A stretch of DNA of 64,000 nt from Cohnella sp. OV330 (GCF_900112065.1 NZ_FOKE01000003.1:502004-566003), one strand, 5' to 3'. Shown: positions 25,630-33,779, numbered from the stretch's first letter. Made by a program: numbers and translations. Notes: generated by a model not told the origin, from the sequence alone.

Positions 25630-27845
25630 TTCAATTCGATTCGGACCGCCGCTTGTTCTCGATCTCGACGGACGGCAGCTCCTATGTGTTCGGGCTAAAC
25701 GATAAAGGCGTCCTGCAGCATCTGTACTGGGGAGATCCGGTGGCGGCCGCCGACTGCGCGCCGCTGCTCGGCTCCCGGCTCCACAGCTCGTTCGATGCCG
25801 CGCTCGACCGCGAGGCGGAGGAATTCGCCTATTGGGGCGGCTTGTCGTACATGGAGCCGTGCCTTAAGGTGCGCTGGTACGACGGCGTCCGCGATCTGCG
25901 CATGGCCTACGCCAGTCACCGGATCGAGCGGGCGGACGACGGCAAGGAGACGCTGACGATCGTGCTCCGGGACGAGGCATATCCGCTCGAAGCGCATTTG
26001 GTTTACGCGGTCCGGCCCGGACATGACTTGATCGAGCGGCACGTCGAGATCGTCAATGCCGGCGACCGCGACGTCGTGCTCGAGAGCGCCCAGTCTGCCG
26101 CCTGGTCGATGCCGGAGCTTCGCGACTACCGGCTGACGCACGTGACGGGCAAATGGGCCGGCGAGTTCCAACTGCGCGGCGCGGCGCTCACGGAGGGCAA
26201 GAAGGTGCTGGAGTCGCGGCGCGGATTCACCGACGGACATGCGAACCCCTGGTTCGCGATCGACGACGGGGCCGCGACGGAGGAGGCCGGGAGGGTGTGG
26301 TTCGGCGCGCTTGGCTGGAGCGGCAACTGGAAGATCGTGCTCGAGAATACGGCGTTCGGCCGCGTTCGTGTCACGGGCGGCATCAACGACTTCGACAGCG
26401 AATGGACGCTGGGCCCGGGCGAGCGCTTCGAGACGCCGTCGTTCGTCGGCGGATATGCAGCAGGCGGCTTCGGCGCCATGAGCCGCGCGCTGCACCGGTA
26501 CCAATACGAGCACGTGTCGCCTGGCAAAGAGCTGCGCAAGGTGCTCTACAACTCGTGGGAGGCCACCTACTTCGACGTCAACGCCAAAGACCAGATGGCG
26601 CTGGCGGAGCGCGCGGCGAAGGTCGGCGCGGAGCTGTTCGTAGTCGACGACGGCTGGTTCGGCCAACGTCATCACGACCGGGCTGGGCTCGGCGACTGGA
26701 TCGTCAACGCGGACAAATTCCCGAACGGGCTCGAGGAGCTCATCGATCGGGTGCGCGGGCTCGGCATGGCGTTCGGTATCTGGGTCGAGCCGGAGGCCGT
26801 CAACCCGGACAGCGAGCTGTACCGGAGCCATCCGGACTGGGTCTATCATTTTCCGACGCGTCCCCGGACGGAGCTGCGCAACCAGTTGGTGCTCGATCTC
26901 TCGAATCCGGCGGTGAAAAGCTACATCGTCGACTTCATGTCGCGGCTGCTCGGCGAACACGACATCTCCTTCGTCAAATGGGACATGAACCGGACCATCA
27001 CGGAGCCCGGCATGCGGGATCATCCGTTGAACCGGCAGAAGGAGCTATGGATCCGCCACGTGCGGAGCCTGTACGAGATCTGGGCGGAGCTGCGTCGGCG
27101 CTTCCCCGGCGTGGCGTTCGAGACCTGCGCGGGCGGCGGCTCGCGCATCGATCTCGGGATGCTGCGCTATGCCGACCAGGCGTGGCCGAGCGACAATACC
27201 GACGCGTTCGACCGGCTTGGCATTCAGGAGGGCTTCTCGTATGCGTACGCGCCGAAGCTGATGACCTGCTGGGTGACGGAGGCGGTGAGCGGGATGAACA
27301 AACGGATCACCTCGCTGAAGTATCGCTTCCACAGCGCGATGACGGGCACGCTCGGGATCGGCGCCAACCTGAACGAGTGGAGCGAGGAGCAGTTGGCGGA
27401 GGCGGCCAGGTTGGTCGCGCAGTACAAGGCGATTCGGCCGCTCGTGCAGGGCGGCAGGCAATACCGGCTGGCGGCGCTCAAGCACAAAGGCGTGGACGCG
27501 GTGCAATACGTGGGCGTCGGCGAAAGCGGCGAGGAGAGCGTGCTATTCGCATTCCTGCACGCGCAGAAGCTCGGGGACGGGCTGCCGCGTCTCTGCTTGC
27601 TGGGGCTCGATCCGGATAAGCGGTATGAGATCGAGGGCGGAGCGTTCGACTGCGCGAAAAACGAAGAGCCGGAGAGCGAAGGCGCGAAGGGCGAAGGTGC
27701 GGAAATCGAAGGTGCGAGGGGCAAAGGAAACGATGGCGCGAAAGACGTCCGCAGCGGGAGGGCGCTGATGCGGATCGGCGTCGAGCTGCCGCTGCGCGGC
27801 GACTTCGACAGCCTGATGTATCGTGTTCGCGAGCTGCGGAGTTAG
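25626..27845 (+). CDS. GH36 alpha-galactosidase
   Basis: A 739-residue cytoplasmic alpha-galactosidase releasing terminal alpha-galactose from melibiose or raffinose-type sugars. The N-terminal beta-supersandwich is followed by the barrel with NSWEATYFDVN, VVDDGWFG, the nucleophile Asp453 in FVKWDMNR and the acid/base Asp523 in PSDNTDAFDRL. The 70-residue spacing between the two is normal for bacterial GH36. An ATGA overlap couples it to GH97. Near the C-terminus (about 679-715) is an acidic Gly/Glu/Ala insert that looks like a short minisatellite. Confidence 0.95.
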   Translation: MIQFDSDRRLFSISTDGSSYVFGLNDKGVLQHLYWGDPVAAADCAPLLGSRLHSSFDAALDREAEEFAYWGGLSYMEPCLKVRWYDGVRDLRMAYASHRIERADDGKETLTIVLRDEAYPLEAHLVYAVRPGHDLIERHVEIVNAGDRDVVLESAQSAAWSMPELRDYRLTHVTGKWAGEFQLRGAALTEGKKVLESRRGFTDGHANPWFAIDDGAATEEAGRVWFGALGWSGNWKIVLENTAFGRVRVTGGINDFDSEWTLGPGERFETPSFVGGYAAGGFGAMSRALHRYQYEHVSPGKELRKVLYNSWEATYFDVNAKDQMALAERAAKVGAELFVVDDGWFGQRHHDRAGLGDWIVNADKFPNGLEELIDRVRGLGMAFGIWVEPEAVNPDSELYRSHPDWVYHFPTRPRTELRNQLVLDLSNPAVKSYIVDFMSRLLGEHDISFVKWDMNRTITEPGMRDHPLNRQKELWIRHVRSLYEIWAELRRRFPGVAFETCAGGGSRIDLGMLRYADQAWPSDNTDAFDRLGIQEGFSYAYAPKLMTCWVTEAVSGMNKRITSLKYRFHSAMTGTLGIGANLNEWSEEQLAEAARLVAQYKAIRPLVQGGRQYRLAALKHKGVDAVQYVGVGESGEESVLFAFLHAQKLGDGLPRLCLLGLDPDKRYEIEGGAFDCAKNEEPESEGAKGEGAEIEGARGKGNDGAKDVRSGRALMRIGVELPLRGDFDSLMYRVRELRS

Positions 27846-27879
27846 ACTTCGGCGGTCAATCGGCACCCGTTCAGTGCGG

Positions 27880-28488
27880 TCACGCCGTCAGATGCTTCAT
27901 CACCATGGCTTCCATGTCGTCCAGGATTCGCCGATATTCGGTCTCGTCCCCGTCGAGCAGGAAGCTCATGGCAAGTCCATCCCTAACGGCCCAGAACAGG
28001 TAGGCGGCCGAGGACTCGTCCAGGTCGGCGCGGAACTCGCCTGACTGCTTGCCCGACGCCAGAATCCGGTTCAACAGGTTCAGCGCTTTGTCGAGGTAGG
28101 CGCGGTTGGAGGAGATGAGCTCGGGGCGGCGCGACGCGTAGGTCGTGAATTCCAGGTGGAACGTCAGCCATTTGCGAAGCTCGTCCAACGGCTGCCTGCG
28201 GAAACGCCCGAACATATGCCGCAGCATCGCCTTGGCGCTCGACGTCTCTACGTACAGCGCGTTGAGCGATTCGATCATATCGTCCATCCGGGCGTGCGCC
28301 AGCTGAATATAGATTTCCTCCTTGCTGGCGAAGTAGCCGTACAGCGTGCCTTTGCTGATGCGAAGATGACGCGCGATGTCATCGGCCGTCGTCGCCTGAA
28401 ATCCCTTGTCCAGGAAGCAGTGAAGCGCCCCCGTCAGGATGGAGGCTCGCTTCTCTTCCTTATATGCTTCCGTCACTTTGGGCGACAT
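27880..28488 (-). CDS. TetR family regulator
   Basis: A 202-residue repressor. The N-terminal HTH reads ALHCFLDKGFQATTADDIARHLRISKGTLYGYFASKEEIY (about residues 18-57). The helical C-terminal ligand domain is variable, so the inducer is unknown. The ATG at 28488 follows AAGGAG with 8 bases; the longer frame upstream has no ribosome site. It converges on the alpha-galactosidase gene and diverges from the nuclease-like gene at 28745. No obvious target gene adjoins it. Confidence 0.92.
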   Translation of the reverse strand: MSPKVTEAYKEEKRASILTGALHCFLDKGFQATTADDIARHLRISKGTLYGYFASKEEIYIQLAHARMDDMIESLNALYVETSSAKAMLRHMFGRFRRQPLDELRKWLTFHLEFTTYASRRPELISSNRAYLDKALNLLNRILASGKQSGEFRADLDESSAAYLFWAVRDGLAMSFLLDGDETEYRRILDDMEAMVMKHLTA

Positions 28489-28598
28489 CTCGCTCACTCC
28501 TTTTCCGTCATGAGGCTGCTGTTTTCCGCGAAATGCACTATGGATTGAATATACCGTGATGAGAAGGCGCGCGCAATAAAGAGCGAGGGACGCGCAGC

Positions 28599-28627
28599 TT
28601 GGCAGCACCGCCGCCGTATGCTATTCT
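28599..28627 (+). promoter_or_regulatory. Promoter upstream of a leader hairpin
   Basis: TTGGCA (28599-28604) and TATTCT (28622-28627) are 17 bases apart. Transcription would start near 28634 and run into the terminator-like hairpin at 28676 before reaching the GTG at 28745. Confidence 0.5.
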
Positions 28628-28675
28628 GATGCTGATCGACGAACGGTCATGAACGAACATGCGCGTGAAGCACAC

Positions 28676-28714
28676 GCCGCTTGCTCCTATGGGAGCGAGC
28701 GGCTTTTTGTTTTT
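28676..28714 (+). terminator. Intrinsic terminator inside a 5' leader
   Basis: GCCGCTTGCTCC (28676-28687) pairs with GGAGCGAGCGGC (28692-28703), with one T-G pair, followed by TTTTTGTTTTT. No plus-strand gene ends upstream, so this may be an attenuator for the gene at 28745 or the end of a short RNA of about 80 bases. Confidence 0.7.
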
Positions 28715-28744
28715 CGAAATTCGATCGAGGGGGGCACATTCATC

Positions 28745-29440
28745 GTGGTCAAAAAAGAGAAACGTCACAATGGCGGTCAAACGGCGGAGTCGATCGTCGC
28801 TGCGTTTATCGAAAAGCAGAGGAAGACGGCGAAGGGGCAGCGGCTGGAGATGCTGCAGCGGGATCTCAGCGGCACGATCAAGTTGTTGACCGATCTACTG
28901 CTGCCGGTGTTCGGGACGCTTGAGGGCTTTCACCTGGAATATGAGATCGTAGGAACGAACGGCATCAAACTTTATGCGGACGTGTTCTATGAACCGCTGG
29001 GACTGGTGTTCGAGTGCGACGGTTACGTGCCTCATGTGGAGCTGATGACAAGGGATCGCTTCTCGTTCGAGCGCATGCGGATGCGGACGTTCGCGCTGGG
29101 CGGGTATATGTATTTTCCGTTTAGTCGGGACGAGTTGGATAAGAAAACCGAGATGTGCAGACGAGCGGTGTACGAAGTATTGGGTAAGCGCGGTCGAGGA
29201 GGCGCAGGCCTTCGCGACCTGCCCGTGCATGAAAGGGAGTTACTCCGGATGGCGGTCGATGTGTCCATATTCGGGCCGGCGGACGTACGCGAGTGGTTAG
29301 GCATTCGGGAGGAAAAAGCTCGTTTACTTCTGCGGAGCATGACGCAGTCTCAATTACTCGTGCGCGTCGGTGGCGGCGAGCGAAGGTGCCACCGCTATTC
29401 GATCGCGGAGCAGGGCAAGGAACTGCTAAGGAAACCGTAG
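28745..29440 (+). CDS. DUF559-like nuclease-fold protein with C-terminal winged helix
   Basis: A 231-residue protein without a firm family name. Residues about 75-131 contain KLYADVFYEPLGLVFECDGY, then RDRFSFERMRMRTFALGGY and PFSRDEL. This follows the D...E-x-D-G...H...R...L...G order of DUF559/very-short-patch-repair-like PD-(D/E)xK folds. The last 65 residues look like a winged helix (ADVREWLGIREEKARLLLRSM). The GTG start follows GAGGGGGG with 10 bases. A nucleic-acid role is inferred, not shown. Confidence 0.6.
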   Translation: MVKKEKRHNGGQTAESIVAAFIEKQRKTAKGQRLEMLQRDLSGTIKLLTDLLLPVFGTLEGFHLEYEIVGTNGIKLYADVFYEPLGLVFECDGYVPHVELMTRDRFSFERMRMRTFALGGYMYFPFSRDELDKKTEMCRRAVYEVLGKRGRGGAGLRDLPVHERELLRMAVDVSIFGPADVREWLGIREEKARLLLRSMTQSQLLVRVGGGERRCHRYSIAEQGKELLRKP

Positions 29441-29457
29441 GATGGATAGCGAGGGCG

Positions 29458-29790
29458 AGTTAGCCGGAAAAACCGTGTAAGTGGGGCGGTTGAGCGGTGG
29501 GAGTGGCGAGTTAGCCGGAAAAACCGTGTAACTAGGGCGGTCGGGCGGAGGAAGTGGCGAGTTAGCCGGAAAAACCGTGTAACTGGGGGGGATTGGGCGG
29601 AGGAAGTGGCGAGTTAGCCGGAAAAACCGTGTAACTGAGGCTGTTGAGCCGTATGAGTGGCGAGTTAGCTGGAAAAACGGTATAACTGGGGCGATTGGGC
29701 GGAGGAAGTGGCGAGTTAGCCGGAAAAACAGTGTAACTGGAACGGGTGGGGCGGTGGAGTCGGCGAGTTAGCTTGAAATCACCGGATGCG
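29458..29790. repeat. Seven-unit hairpin array, 51-52-base period
   Basis: 25-base cores start at 29458, 29509, 29560, 29612, 29663, 29714 and 29766. Each has arms AGTTA/TAACT and CGG/CCG around AAAAA. Linkers are similar (GGGCGGAGGAAGTGGCG). The seventh unit is degenerate and carries the TTGAAA of the next promoter. The core is the reverse complement of family B at 8678-8806 (21 of 25 positions). The array occupies most of this 409-base gene-free gap. Confidence 0.88.
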
Positions 29791-29802
29791 GCCTGCTATG
29801 GT
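29773..29802 (+). promoter_or_regulatory. Promoter of the FMN reductase gene
   Basis: TTGAAA (29773-29778), 18 bases, then TATGGT (29797-29802) with a TGC extension. The -35 sits in the last, altered unit of the hairpin array. Confidence 0.5.
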
Positions 29803-29849
29803 GAGATAGTCGTTTAATTTGCCATGACCGTTTATCGGGAGAAAGGTTG

Positions 29850-30407
29850 ATGAATCAGATGAAGTTGATCGCGCTAGTAGGCAGTTTGCGCAGGGAGTCC
29901 GTGAATCTGAAGCTGGCGTTGACCATGCAGGAGAGGTATCGCGGCAAGTTCGAGCTGGAGATCGCGAATCTCGGCACGCTGCCGTTTTACGATCAGGACG
30001 AGGAGGACCGTCCGCCCGAGTCCGTGCGGAAGCTGAGCGAGCAGGTTGCCGCCGCGGACGGCGTGTTGATTCTGACGCCGGAGTACAATTGGTCGGTGCC
30101 GGGCGTGCTCAAAAATGCGCTGGACTGGCTGTCGCGCGGAGATAAGGTATTGATCGGCAAGCCCGTGCTCGCGGCGGGCGCGAGCCCAGGCATGTACGGC
30201 ACGCTGCGCGGCCAGCTGCACCTGCGGGAGATTCTGTCGAGCCCGGGCATCCAAGCGGTGATGCTGCCCCCGGCGGGCAACGAGATCGCGGTCGCGCAGG
30301 CCCCGCAGAAATTCGGCGAGGGCGGCGCCCGCCTGACGGACGAGCGCACGTTGACTCATATTGATGTCGTCGTCGATCGCTTTTTAGATCTGATCAGACA
30401 GCGTTGA
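29850..30407 (+). CDS. NADPH-dependent FMN reductase
   Basis: A 185-residue flavodoxin-fold reductase of the ChrR/SsuE/azoreductase type. The FMN phosphate loop is LVGSLRRESVNLKLA near the N-terminus, and the family motif TPEYNWSVPGVLKNALDWLSR is at about residues 76-96. Such enzymes reduce quinones, azo dyes or chromate. The ATG at 29850 has GGGAG eight bases upstream. It is monocistronic, with an array-associated promoter before it and a terminator at 30424. Confidence 0.93.
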   Translation: MNQMKLIALVGSLRRESVNLKLALTMQERYRGKFELEIANLGTLPFYDQDEEDRPPESVRKLSEQVAAADGVLILTPEYNWSVPGVLKNALDWLSRGDKVLIGKPVLAAGASPGMYGTLRGQLHLREILSSPGIQAVMLPPAGNEIAVAQAPQKFGEGGARLTDERTLTHIDVVVDRFLDLIRQR

Positions 30408-30423
30408 TCCATCCGATCGTTTG

Positions 30424-30462
30424 AGGCCCGAATGTCCGCCGCGGCGGCGTCCGGGCCTTTTT
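30424..30462 (+). terminator. Rho-independent terminator
   Basis: AGGCCCG (30424-30430) pairs with CGGGCCT (30452-30458), followed by TTTTTATT. The loop contains a second GCCGC/GCGGC-type stem. Confidence 0.85.
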
Positions 30463-30585
30463 ATTGTTTGGTATGGCCAGGCAGGGGGTATAAGCGACTA
30501 TCTTCTATGTTTTCCGTCCTTTCGGACGGTGCCGTCTAGTTGCAGCCGGCCATTCTATCAAGTTAAGCGAAAGGGAGATCGACGC

Positions 30586-31773
30586 ATGGGCAAAATATTG
30601 ATTGTCGGGGGCCAAATGGAAAATAAGGGCGCCCAGGCGATGACGTTCACGGTCGTGAACGAAATCAAGATGCGATATCCGGATAAGGAGCTCGTGCTCG
30701 TCTGTCCGGACGAGGACCGCAATTACGCGTTTCAACTGGTGAAGATGGGGAAGAAAATGAAGATCGAGCTGCTGGGCGGCGTGTACACGTTGATCGGCAA
30801 ATTGATCCCGAACGACGAGCGCGTCAGCATCACCAAGGCGCAAATGAAGGAGATTTTGAAGGAAACCGACCTCATCGTCGACATCAGCGGCTTCGCCCTC
30901 TCCTCGCAGTTCAGCATCCGCCACACGATCAATTATTTGGCGAACATCCGGCTCGCCCGGCAGAACAAGATTCCGATGGTGCTGCTGTCCCAGTCGTTCG
31001 GCCCGTTCGAGTACACCGGCATTTACAAATACGTCATTCCGCCGATGATTAAAAAGTACATTCGCTATCCTAAATACATCTACGCGCGCGAGCAAGAGGG
31101 AGCCGAGTATCTCGGCAAATACACGTCCGGCAACCTGCGCAGATCCGTGGACATCGTGCTGCAGGGCGCGAATCCGTACAATCTGTCGCACCTGTTCCGC
31201 GACGGCATCTATATCAAGGGCGAGCCGCTCGCGATCAAGCCGAACGCGGTCGGCATCGTGCCGAACGTCAAGACGATGAAGTACGGCACGCGCCAATCGA
31301 TGCTCGCGATGTACGAGCGCATGACGCGGCACTTGCTCGAGCGCGGCAAAAACGTCTACCTCTTCCGTCACTCCACGGAGGATCTGATCATTTGTCAGGA
31401 GATCAAGCGCAGATTTCCGAACGACGATCGCGTCGTGCTGCTGGAGGAAGAATACGACTGCATCGCGATTCACGACGTGCTCGTGCAGTTCGAATTTCTC
31501 GTCGCCTCCCGCTATCACTCGATCGTGCACGCGTACAAGAACGGCATTCCGGTCGTGGCGCTCGGCTGGGCGACCAAATACCGCGAGCTGCTGGGACGGT
31601 TCGGACAAGGCGAGTACGTGTTCGACGTGCGCGACAGCGCGCATATCGAAGCCAACATGATCGCGAAGCTCGACGCCATGATCGAGAAACGTGACGCCGA
31701 AGCCGTTAAGATTGACGATACGCTCAGAGAGATTCACCGGGAAAGCATTTTCGCCGAGGCGTTCGCGCTGTAG
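30586..31773 (+). CDS. Polysaccharide pyruvyl transferase family protein
   Basis: A 395-residue GT-B-like enzyme of the WcaK/AmsJ family, which adds ketal-linked pyruvate to polysaccharide sugars. It opens KILIVGGQMENKGAQAM, a nucleotide- or PEP-binding glycine turn. The conserved second domain shows RHSTEDL and the SRYHSIVHAYKNGIPVVALGW signature. The ATG has AAGGGAG eight bases upstream. SLH proteins anchor to pyruvylated wall polymer, so a role there is possible, but the sequence is not a typical CsaB. It is a single-gene unit. Confidence 0.85.
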   Translation: MGKILIVGGQMENKGAQAMTFTVVNEIKMRYPDKELVLVCPDEDRNYAFQLVKMGKKMKIELLGGVYTLIGKLIPNDERVSITKAQMKEILKETDLIVDISGFALSSQFSIRHTINYLANIRLARQNKIPMVLLSQSFGPFEYTGIYKYVIPPMIKKYIRYPKYIYAREQEGAEYLGKYTSGNLRRSVDIVLQGANPYNLSHLFRDGIYIKGEPLAIKPNAVGIVPNVKTMKYGTRQSMLAMYERMTRHLLERGKNVYLFRHSTEDLIICQEIKRRFPNDDRVVLLEEEYDCIAIHDVLVQFEFLVASRYHSIVHAYKNGIPVVALGWATKYRELLGRFGQGEYVFDVRDSAHIEANMIAKLDAMIEKRDAEAVKIDDTLREIHRESIFAEAFAL

Positions 31774-31805
31774 GCTGGACATGAAGGACTTGGAGACACG
31801 TGGAA

Positions 31806-31850
31806 AAGCAGCAGGCGGGGACTATGAATATAGTTCCTGTACTGCTGCTT
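31806..31850. terminator. Bidirectional terminator between convergent genes
   Basis: AAGCAGCAG (31806-31814) pairs with CTGCTGCTT (31842-31850), with an inner ACTAT/ATAGT stem. T-rich or AT-rich tails lie on both sides. It serves the pyruvyl transferase gene and csaA. Confidence 0.75.
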
Positions 31851-31861
31851 ATTTATAATAC

Positions 31862-32194
31862 TTACGCAATAGGCGTCCCATTAGGTATTTCAACTTCCGG
31901 TCGCAAAAGAACGACGTCTCCCTTTTCCGGTACGCCGCCAAGAACCAACACTTCCGATTTGAATCCGGCGATGCGCCGGGGAGGAAAATTGACGATGGCG
32001 ACAATTTGTTTGCCAACGACATCCTCGGCCGCGTACCGCTTCGTAATTTGCGCGCTGGACGATTTGATGCCGATCTCCGGACCAAAATCGATTTGAAGCT
32101 TGATTGCGGGAACTTTCGCTTCTCCAAAAAACGCGGCTTCTATAATCGTCCCCACGCGAATATCCAGTGCCGCAAAATCATCGATCGATGCCAA
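31862..32194 (-). CDS. csaA: CsaA-like tRNA-binding-domain chaperone
   Basis: A 110-residue OB-fold protein matching B. subtilis CsaA in length and motifs: FAALDIRVGTI, KVPAIKLQIDFG, SSAQITKRY and NFPPRRIAGFKSEVLVLGG. CsaA is a small dimeric export-associated chaperone. The start is set at the TTG at 32194, which has GGGAGG eight bases upstream and gives the family length. An ATG 39 bases earlier would add 13 residues without a ribosome site. Confidence 0.93.
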   Translation of the reverse strand: MASIDDFAALDIRVGTIIEAAFFGEAKVPAIKLQIDFGPEIGIKSSSAQITKRYAAEDVVGKQIVAIVNFPPRRIAGFKSEVLVLGGVPEKGDVVLLRPEVEIPNGTPIA

Positions 32195-32246
32195 ATTTTC
32201 TGCCTCCCGATTGAATCTTAGGCCAACTCGCAAATAACAAAGCTGC

Positions 32247-32696
32247 TCAGGCCCTTTGAGCAGCAGGCGTGTAGAATACGTCGCTATGCATATGCTGGAC
32301 GTTGTCCCAATTGGCGGGATTGGTCGTGTCCGGCATGCGGCGCTCCATGATGGCTTGGTACAGGGCCGTTTTTTGTTCTAAATGGTCGATATGCCTTTTG
32401 GCTTCTTCGAGCCTCGCGCGCGCCGCTTCCTTATGCTCCATCATGAGCGCGGCTCGCTGCGGAATCGTCGAATCCCCTTCGAGGCACAGTTCGACGTACA
32501 TTTTAATGACTTCGATCGGCATCCCGGATTGCTTGAGGCATTTGATTCCGTGCAGCCAATTGACGGCTTCCGCGTCGAACATCCGTGTGTTGTTCTTATC
32601 GCGCCGTACGCTCGGCACCAGTCCTTTATCCGTGTAAAATCGCACGGCATGCTCGGTGAGTCCCGTTATACTGGCGGCTTCTTTGACCGTATGCAT
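32247..32696 (-). CDS. MerR family regulator
   Basis: A 149-residue activator. The N-terminal winged HTH (HTVKEAASITGLTEHAVRFYTDKGLV, then NNTRMFDAEAVNWL) is followed by a long dimerisation helix (about 80-115) and a short C-terminal region. It lacks metal-binding cysteines apart from two scattered ones, so it is closer to AdhR/YraB-like aldehyde regulators. The ATG at 32696 has AAGGGGGG seven bases upstream. It diverges from an aldo/keto reductase gene whose promoter contains a MerR-type dyad. Confidence 0.92.
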   Translation of the reverse strand: MHTVKEAASITGLTEHAVRFYTDKGLVPSVRRDKNNTRMFDAEAVNWLHGIKCLKQSGMPIEVIKMYVELCLEGDSTIPQRAALMMEHKEAARARLEEAKRHIDHLEQKTALYQAIMERRMPDTTNPANWDNVQHMHSDVFYTPAAQRA

Positions 32697-32732
32697 GTGC
32701 AATCCCCCCTTGAAAATATTTTTCGTTAAGGC

Positions 32733-32763
32733 TTGCCTTCGTGTAACACGAAGGCTTTAAGCT
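32733..32763 (+). promoter_or_regulatory. MerR-type promoter with elongated spacer and perfect dyad
   Basis: TTGCCT (32733-32738) and TAAGCT (32758-32763) are 19 bases apart, too long for normal use. The spacer holds a perfect 9-3-9 dyad, GCCTTCGTG-TAA-CACGAAGGC at 32735-32755. This is the standard layout of MerR-activated promoters and it drives the aldo/keto reductase. Confidence 0.75.
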
Positions 32764-32864
32764 AACTGTAACGCAAATCGGTCGCACGCGGAATACCCGC
32801 CGGAGGGATGATCCCGGGATGCGTGCCGTTTGCCGTTATACATTCGAAGAATGGGGGAAGTACT

Positions 32865-33716
32865 ATGCAAACCGTAACGTTGAACAACGGCGTGAAAATG
32901 CCGATCATCGGCTTCGGCGTCTATCAGATTCCCGATGCGGAACAATGCGAAAACGCGGTGTACGAAGCGCTGATGGCCGGTTACCGCTTGATCGATACCG
33001 CCGCCGGTTACTTGAACGAGGAAGCGGTCGGCCGCGCGATCAAGCGCAGCGGCGTGCCGCGAGAAGAGCTGTTCATTACGACCAAGCTCTGGATCCAGGA
33101 TGCCGGCTACGAGAGCGCCAAGCTGGCGTTTGCGAAGTCGCTTAAGAAGCTTCAGCTCGACTATCTCGATCTGTACCTCATTCACCAGCCCTTTGGCGAT
33201 TACTACGGCGCTTGGCGCGCGATGGAAGACCTCTATCGGGAAGGCAAGATCAGGGCGATCGGCGTCAGCAACTTCCTGCCCGACCGCCTGATGGACCTCA
33301 TCGTGCACAACGAGATCGTGCCTGCCGTCAACCAGGTTGAAACGCACCCTTTCTACCAGCAGCATGAGAGCGCCGAATTCATGAAAGAGCAGGGCGTGCA
33401 GCATCAGTCGTGGGCCCCGTTCGCCGAAGGACTGGGAGGCATGTTCGGCAACGAAACGTTGGTCTCGATCGCGGCAAAACACGGCAAGTCCGTCGCCCAG
33501 GTCGTGCTGCGCTGGCTCGTCCAGCGACAAATCGTCGTGATCCCGAAGTCGGTGCGGAAAGAGCGGATCGTAGAGAACTTCGACATCTTCGATTTTGAAC
33601 TGGACGCGGGCGATCTTGAACGAATTTCCGGTCTCGATACGCGGGAGACGCTGTTCCTGTCCTATCGCGATCCGAAGTTTGCCAAGATGCTGGGTACTTT
33701 GCGGGTCGAGTTGTAA
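32865..33716 (+). CDS. Aldo/keto reductase
   Basis: A 283-residue NADPH-dependent reductase of the AKR5-like group (2,5-diketo-gluconate reductase/YvgN type). It shows [22 protein letters not shown] with catalytic Asp and Tyr, TKLWIQD with Lys, [13 protein letters not shown] with His, and the C-terminal [14 protein letters not shown] cofactor motif. The ATG at 32865 follows GGGGG with 7 bases. Its promoter has a MerR dyad and the MerR gene is divergent, so it is probably induced by a reactive aldehyde or thiol stress. Confidence 0.93.
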   Translation: MQTVTLNNGVKMPIIGFGVYQIPDAEQCENAVYEALMAGYRLIDTAAGYLNEEAVGRAIKRSGVPREELFITTKLWIQDAGYESAKLAFAKSLKKLQLDYLDLYLIHQPFGDYYGAWRAMEDLYREGKIRAIGVSNFLPDRLMDLIVHNEIVPAVNQVETHPFYQQHESAEFMKEQGVQHQSWAPFAEGLGGMFGNETLVSIAAKHGKSVAQVVLRWLVQRQIVVIPKSVRKERIVENFDIFDFELDAGDLERISGLDTRETLFLSYRDPKFAKMLGTLRVEL

Positions 33717-33728
33717 GCTTAAACTTTA

Positions 33729-33760
33729 AGAGAGGACAGGCAAGAGCAGCTGTCCTCTCT
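33729..33760. terminator. Hairpin between convergent genes
   Basis: AGAGAGGACAG (33729-33739) and CTGTCCTCTCT (33750-33760) form an 11-base-pair stem. No T tract follows on either side, so terminator function is likely but weaker than elsewhere. Confidence 0.5.
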
Positions 33761-33779
33761 AACTTGGCTGGCCGGCTTA

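Noticed and set aside
30586..31773. Assignment as CsaB
   Set aside because: The N-terminus and overall motif pattern match the broad WcaK-like pyruvyl transferase family, not the typical CsaB start, so the symbol was left empty.
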